A stretch of 64,000 nucleotides of DNA. Source: Micromonospora trifolii. GTDB taxonomy: Bacteria; Actinomycetota; Actinomycetes; Mycobacteriales; Micromonosporaceae. Under the pieces are notes generated by a model that saw only the letters and a list, made by a program, of their open reading frames with translations, was not told where the DNA came from and made no database searches. Both the position numbers and the translations under genes were made by a program. How positions within the stretch are numbered: the first letter of the stretch is position 1; the number at the start of each line of letters is the position of its first letter. Location: the NCBI RefSeq assembly GCF_022229005.1, contig NZ_JAKKFD010000039.1, positions 1 to 64,000 on the forward strand, in the 5' to 3' direction. Below are positions 61,541 through 64,000 of the stretch, piece by piece.

Positions 61541-63208
61541 GTGACTCCTGCAGAACTAGCCTCGGTCGTCCTTGCCGCCGCCCACGCCGTCTTCGAGCAG
61601 CGTGGGCTCGACCGCGCCGCGCTGCCGGCGAGCACCGTGGTGGAGCGACCGCGCAACCCCGAGCACGGCGACTACGCCTCGACGCTCGCGCTGCAGTTGA
61701 GCAAGAAGGTGGGCGTCCCGCCCCGGGAGCTGGCGACGGCCCTGGCCGACGAGCTGGGCCGGGCGCAGGGTGTCAAATCGGTGGAAATCGCCGGGCCGGG
61801 CTTCCTGAACATCCGGCTCGACGCCGCCGCGGCCGGCCAGCTCGCGCGGGTGATCGTGGAGTCCGGCGCGGAGTACGGCCGCAGTGACCGGCTCGCCGGC
61901 GAAAAGATCAACCTTGAGTTCGTCTCGGCCAACCCGACCGGGCCGGTGCACATCGGCGGGGTCCGCTGGGCGGCCGTCGGTGACGCGCTGAGCCGGCTGC
62001 TGCGGGCCACCGGCGCCGACGTCGGCACCGAGTACTACTTCAACGACGCCGGTTCGCAGATCGACCGGTTCGCCCGGTCGCTGCTCGCCGCCGCCAAGGG
62101 TGAGCCCGCACCGGAGGACGGCTACGGCGGGGCGTACATCGCCGAGATCGCCGCCGAGGTGCAGGCCCGCCGGCCGGAGGTGAGCTCGCTCGACGACGAC
62201 GCCGCCCAGGAGGTCTTCCGGGTCGAGGGCGTCGCGCTGATGTTCGACGAGATCCGCAGCTCGCTGCGCGACTTCGGGGTGGAGTTCGACACCTACTTCA
62301 ACGAGAAGGACCTGCACGACCGGGGTGAGCTCGACCTGGCGTTGAATCGGCTGCGCGAGCAGGGGCACCTCTACGAGTCCGAGGGCGCCACCTGGCTGCG
62401 CACCACCGACTTCGGGGACGACAAGGACCGGGTGCTGCGCAAGTCCAACGGCGAGTGGACGTACTTCGCCGCTGACTGCGCCTACTACCTGGACAAGCGC
62501 GAGCGCGGCTTCGAGCGGGTCGTGATCATGCTGGGCGCCGACCATCACGGCTACATCGGCCGGATGAAGGCGATGTCCGCCTGCTTCGGCGACGACCCGG
62601 AGCGCAACCTGGAGATCCTCATCGGGCAGCTGGTCAACCTGCTGCGCGACGGCGCGCCGATGCGGATGAGCAAGCGGGCCGGCACCGTGATCACGCTGGA
62701 GGACCTGGTCGAGGCGATCGGCGTGGACGCCTCCCGGTACGCGTTGGCCCGCTACTCCAGCGACTCCCCGATCGACATCGACATCGAGCTGTGGACCCGG
62801 GCGACCCGCGACAACCCGGTCTACTACGTGCAGTACGTGGCAGCCCGGACGGCGGGCGTGGCCCGCAACGCCGCCGAGGTGGGGCTGGTTCCGGGCGACG
62901 CCGACGCGTTCCGCCCCGAGCTGCTCGACCACGAGAAGGAGAACGAGCTGCTCAAGGCGCTCGCCGAGTTCCCCGCGGTGGTGGCGACGGCCGCCGAGCT
63001 GCGGGAGCCGCACCGGGTGGCCCGCTACCTGGAGGAGAGCGTGGCGGCCTCCTACCACCGGTTCTACGACAACTGCCGGGTGCTGCCGCTGGGTGACGAG
63101 AAGATCACCGACCTGCACCGCGCTCGGCTCTGGCTCAACAACGCCACCCGCACGGTGATCGCCAACGGTCTCTACCTGCTCGGCGTCTCCGCACCCGAGA
63201 GGATGTGA
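61541..63208 (+). CDS. argS: arginyl-tRNA synthetase
   Basis: A 555-residue class I synthetase. The HIGH-type signature is PTGPVHIGG and the KMSKS-type is MRMSKRAG; the N-terminal Add1 domain (NPEHGDYASTLALQLSKK) and the C-terminal DALR domain are present. It attaches Arg to its tRNAs, including the tRNA-Arg(CCG) encoded 2.7 kb upstream. GTG start, predicted leaderless. The next gene, lysA, follows after one base, so the two are an operon in the usual actinobacterial order. Confidence 0.97.
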   Translation: MTPAELASVVLAAAHAVFEQRGLDRAALPASTVVERPRNPEHGDYASTLALQLSKKVGVPPRELATALADELGRAQGVKSVEIAGPGFLNIRLDAAAAGQLARVIVESGAEYGRSDRLAGEKINLEFVSANPTGPVHIGGVRWAAVGDALSRLLRATGADVGTEYYFNDAGSQIDRFARSLLAAAKGEPAPEDGYGGAYIAEIAAEVQARRPEVSSLDDDAAQEVFRVEGVALMFDEIRSSLRDFGVEFDTYFNEKDLHDRGELDLALNRLREQGHLYESEGATWLRTTDFGDDKDRVLRKSNGEWTYFAADCAYYLDKRERGFERVVIMLGADHHGYIGRMKAMSACFGDDPERNLEILIGQLVNLLRDGAPMRMSKRAGTVITLEDLVEAIGVDASRYALARYSSDSPIDIDIELWTRATRDNPVYYVQYVAARTAGVARNAAEVGLVPGDADAFRPELLDHEKENELLKALAEFPAVVATAAELREPHRVARYLEESVAASYHRFYDNCRVLPLGDEKITDLHRARLWLNNATRTVIANGLYLLGVSAPERM

Positions 63209-63209
63209 C

Positions 63210-64000
63210 ATGAGGGCTCATGAGGCTGGTGCGCTGCACGCGGACATCAACAACCAGGGGCCGGCCTGGCTACGTGCCCCGGCCGACGTCAACGCCCTCG
63301 TGCCGGCGCTGTGGCCGCGGTCGGTGACGCGCGGCGCCGACGGCGCGGTCGCCGTCGCGGGCCTGAGCGTCCGCGACATCGCGGCCGAGTTCGGCACCCC
63401 GGTGTACGTCCTGGACGAGGCCGACCTGCGCTCGCGCTGCCGCGACTTCCGGGCGGCCTTCCCGACCGAGGACGTCTTCTACGCGGGCAAGGCGTTCCTC
63501 TGCCGCGCGGTGGTCCGGATGATCGCAGAGGAAGGGCTGCACCTGGACGTCTGCACCGGTGGCGAGTTGGCCACCGCGCTGTCGGCCGGAATGCCGCCGG
63601 AGCGGATCGGCTTCCACGGCAACAACAAGTCGGTCGCCGAGCTGGGCCGGGCGCTGGACGCCGGCGTAGGCCGGATCATCGTCGACTCGTTCACCGAGAT
63701 CGACCGGCTCACCGCGCTGGCCCGCGAGCGCGGGGTCCGGCCCCGGGTGCTGGTCCGGGTCACTGTGGGCGTCGAGGCGCACACCCACGAGTTCATCGCC
63801 ACCGCCCACGAGGACCAGAAGTTCGGCTTCTCGCTGGCCGGCGGTGCCGCCGCGAACGCCGCGTTCAAGATCCTCGACGAGGGCGTGCTGGAGCTGCGCG
63901 GTCTGCACTCGCACATCGGCTCGCAGATCTTCGACGCCAGCGGCTTCGAGGTCTCGGCCCGTCGGGTGCTCGCCCTGCAGGCGCAGATCCGCGACGCGCG
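63210..64000 (+). CDS. lysA: diaminopimelate decarboxylase (5' part)
   Basis: The first 263 codons of lysA; the frame runs off the window end. It shows the family's beta/alpha-barrel with the pyridoxal Lys94 in VFYAGKAFLCRAV, then HLDVCTGGELATALSAG, GFHGNNKSV and LHSHIGSQIF. It decarboxylates meso-diaminopimelate to lysine, the last step of lysine synthesis. ATG follows GAGAGG and starts one base after the argS stop. The missing part should hold the second domain (EPGRS and Cys residues). Confidence 0.95.
   Translation, partial: MRAHEAGALHADINNQGPAWLRAPADVNALVPALWPRSVTRGADGAVAVAGLSVRDIAAEFGTPVYVLDEADLRSRCRDFRAAFPTEDVFYAGKAFLCRAVVRMIAEEGLHLDVCTGGELATALSAGMPPERIGFHGNNKSVAELGRALDAGVGRIIVDSFTEIDRLTALARERGVRPRVLVRVTVGVEAHTHEFIATAHEDQKFGFSLAGGAAANAAFKILDEGVLELRGLHSHIGSQIFDASGFEVSARRVLALQAQIRDA

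Overview
The window is a stretch of high-GC actinobacterial chromosome, most likely from Micromonospora or a close relative in the Micromonosporaceae. The evidence is GC-rich third codon positions, many GTG starts, 4-base start/stop overlaps, a kgd-type fused 2-oxoglutarate decarboxylase followed by a DUF6104 gene, the argS-lysA order, an F420-type luciferase-like oxidoreductase, and intergenic inverted repeats of a kind I associate with this family. This is inference from content; no database was searched. I see no phage, no complete insertion sequence, no CRISPR array and no assembly-line biosynthetic cluster. Nearly all of the DNA is coding.

Layout. 0-7 kb (minus strand): DUF6104, kgd, a two-gene ABC-2 exporter and a thioesterase-like protein. 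7-16.5 kb (plus): an olsB-olsA-like acyltransferase pair (ornithine lipid candidate), a DUF4097-PadR pair with a palindromic operator, a response regulator-kinase-HtrA protease envelope-stress unit, a triple-BON protein and a glycosyltransferase. 16.5-27 kb: a membrane Ser/Thr kinase, divergent from a patatin-acyltransferase-CutA-giant membrane protein series, then a fatty acid desaturase, pterin dehydratase and an FHA protein. 26.7-30 kb (minus): a dimethylargininase-family hydrolase coupled to ornithine aminotransferase, then a repeat-bearing membrane protein. 30-35.7 kb: Nei glycosylase, an aminoglycoside phosphotransferase-like protein, an F420-type oxidoreductase with a deaminase, and an AGE isomerase-PfkB kinase sugar operon with a LacI-type operator. 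35.9-45 kb: LacI regulator, CoA-disulfide-reductase-like flavoprotein, GCS2 ligase, DUF6412-YidC, DedA, DUF1349, GH13 enzyme, SDR and two small membrane proteins. 45.7-58.7 kb: cupin, Gfo/Idh/MocA, DUF2795, erythromycin-esterase-like, TetR-MMPL with two perfect operators, HxlR-MFS, LigD-type polymerase domain, AraC-VOC and a class II UvrA. 58.7-64 kb: tRNA-Arg(CCG), a decayed IS630-type transposase, DUF305-DUF3105, argS and the start of lysA (cut by the window end).

The least explained signal is not a protein. Six intergenic inverted repeats fall into three sequence families, all with GATC in their arms. Two families (four copies) sit in or beside gene 3' ends, mostly convergent gaps and often next to G-quadruplex-capable tracts. 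The third family (two copies) has a nested stem and lies upstream of genes. A separate cluster of four small hairpins with three-base loops lies at 28.9-29.0 kb. Many genes also have a -10-like hexamer ending about 7 bases before the start codon and no Shine-Dalgarno sequence, which points to widespread leaderless transcription.
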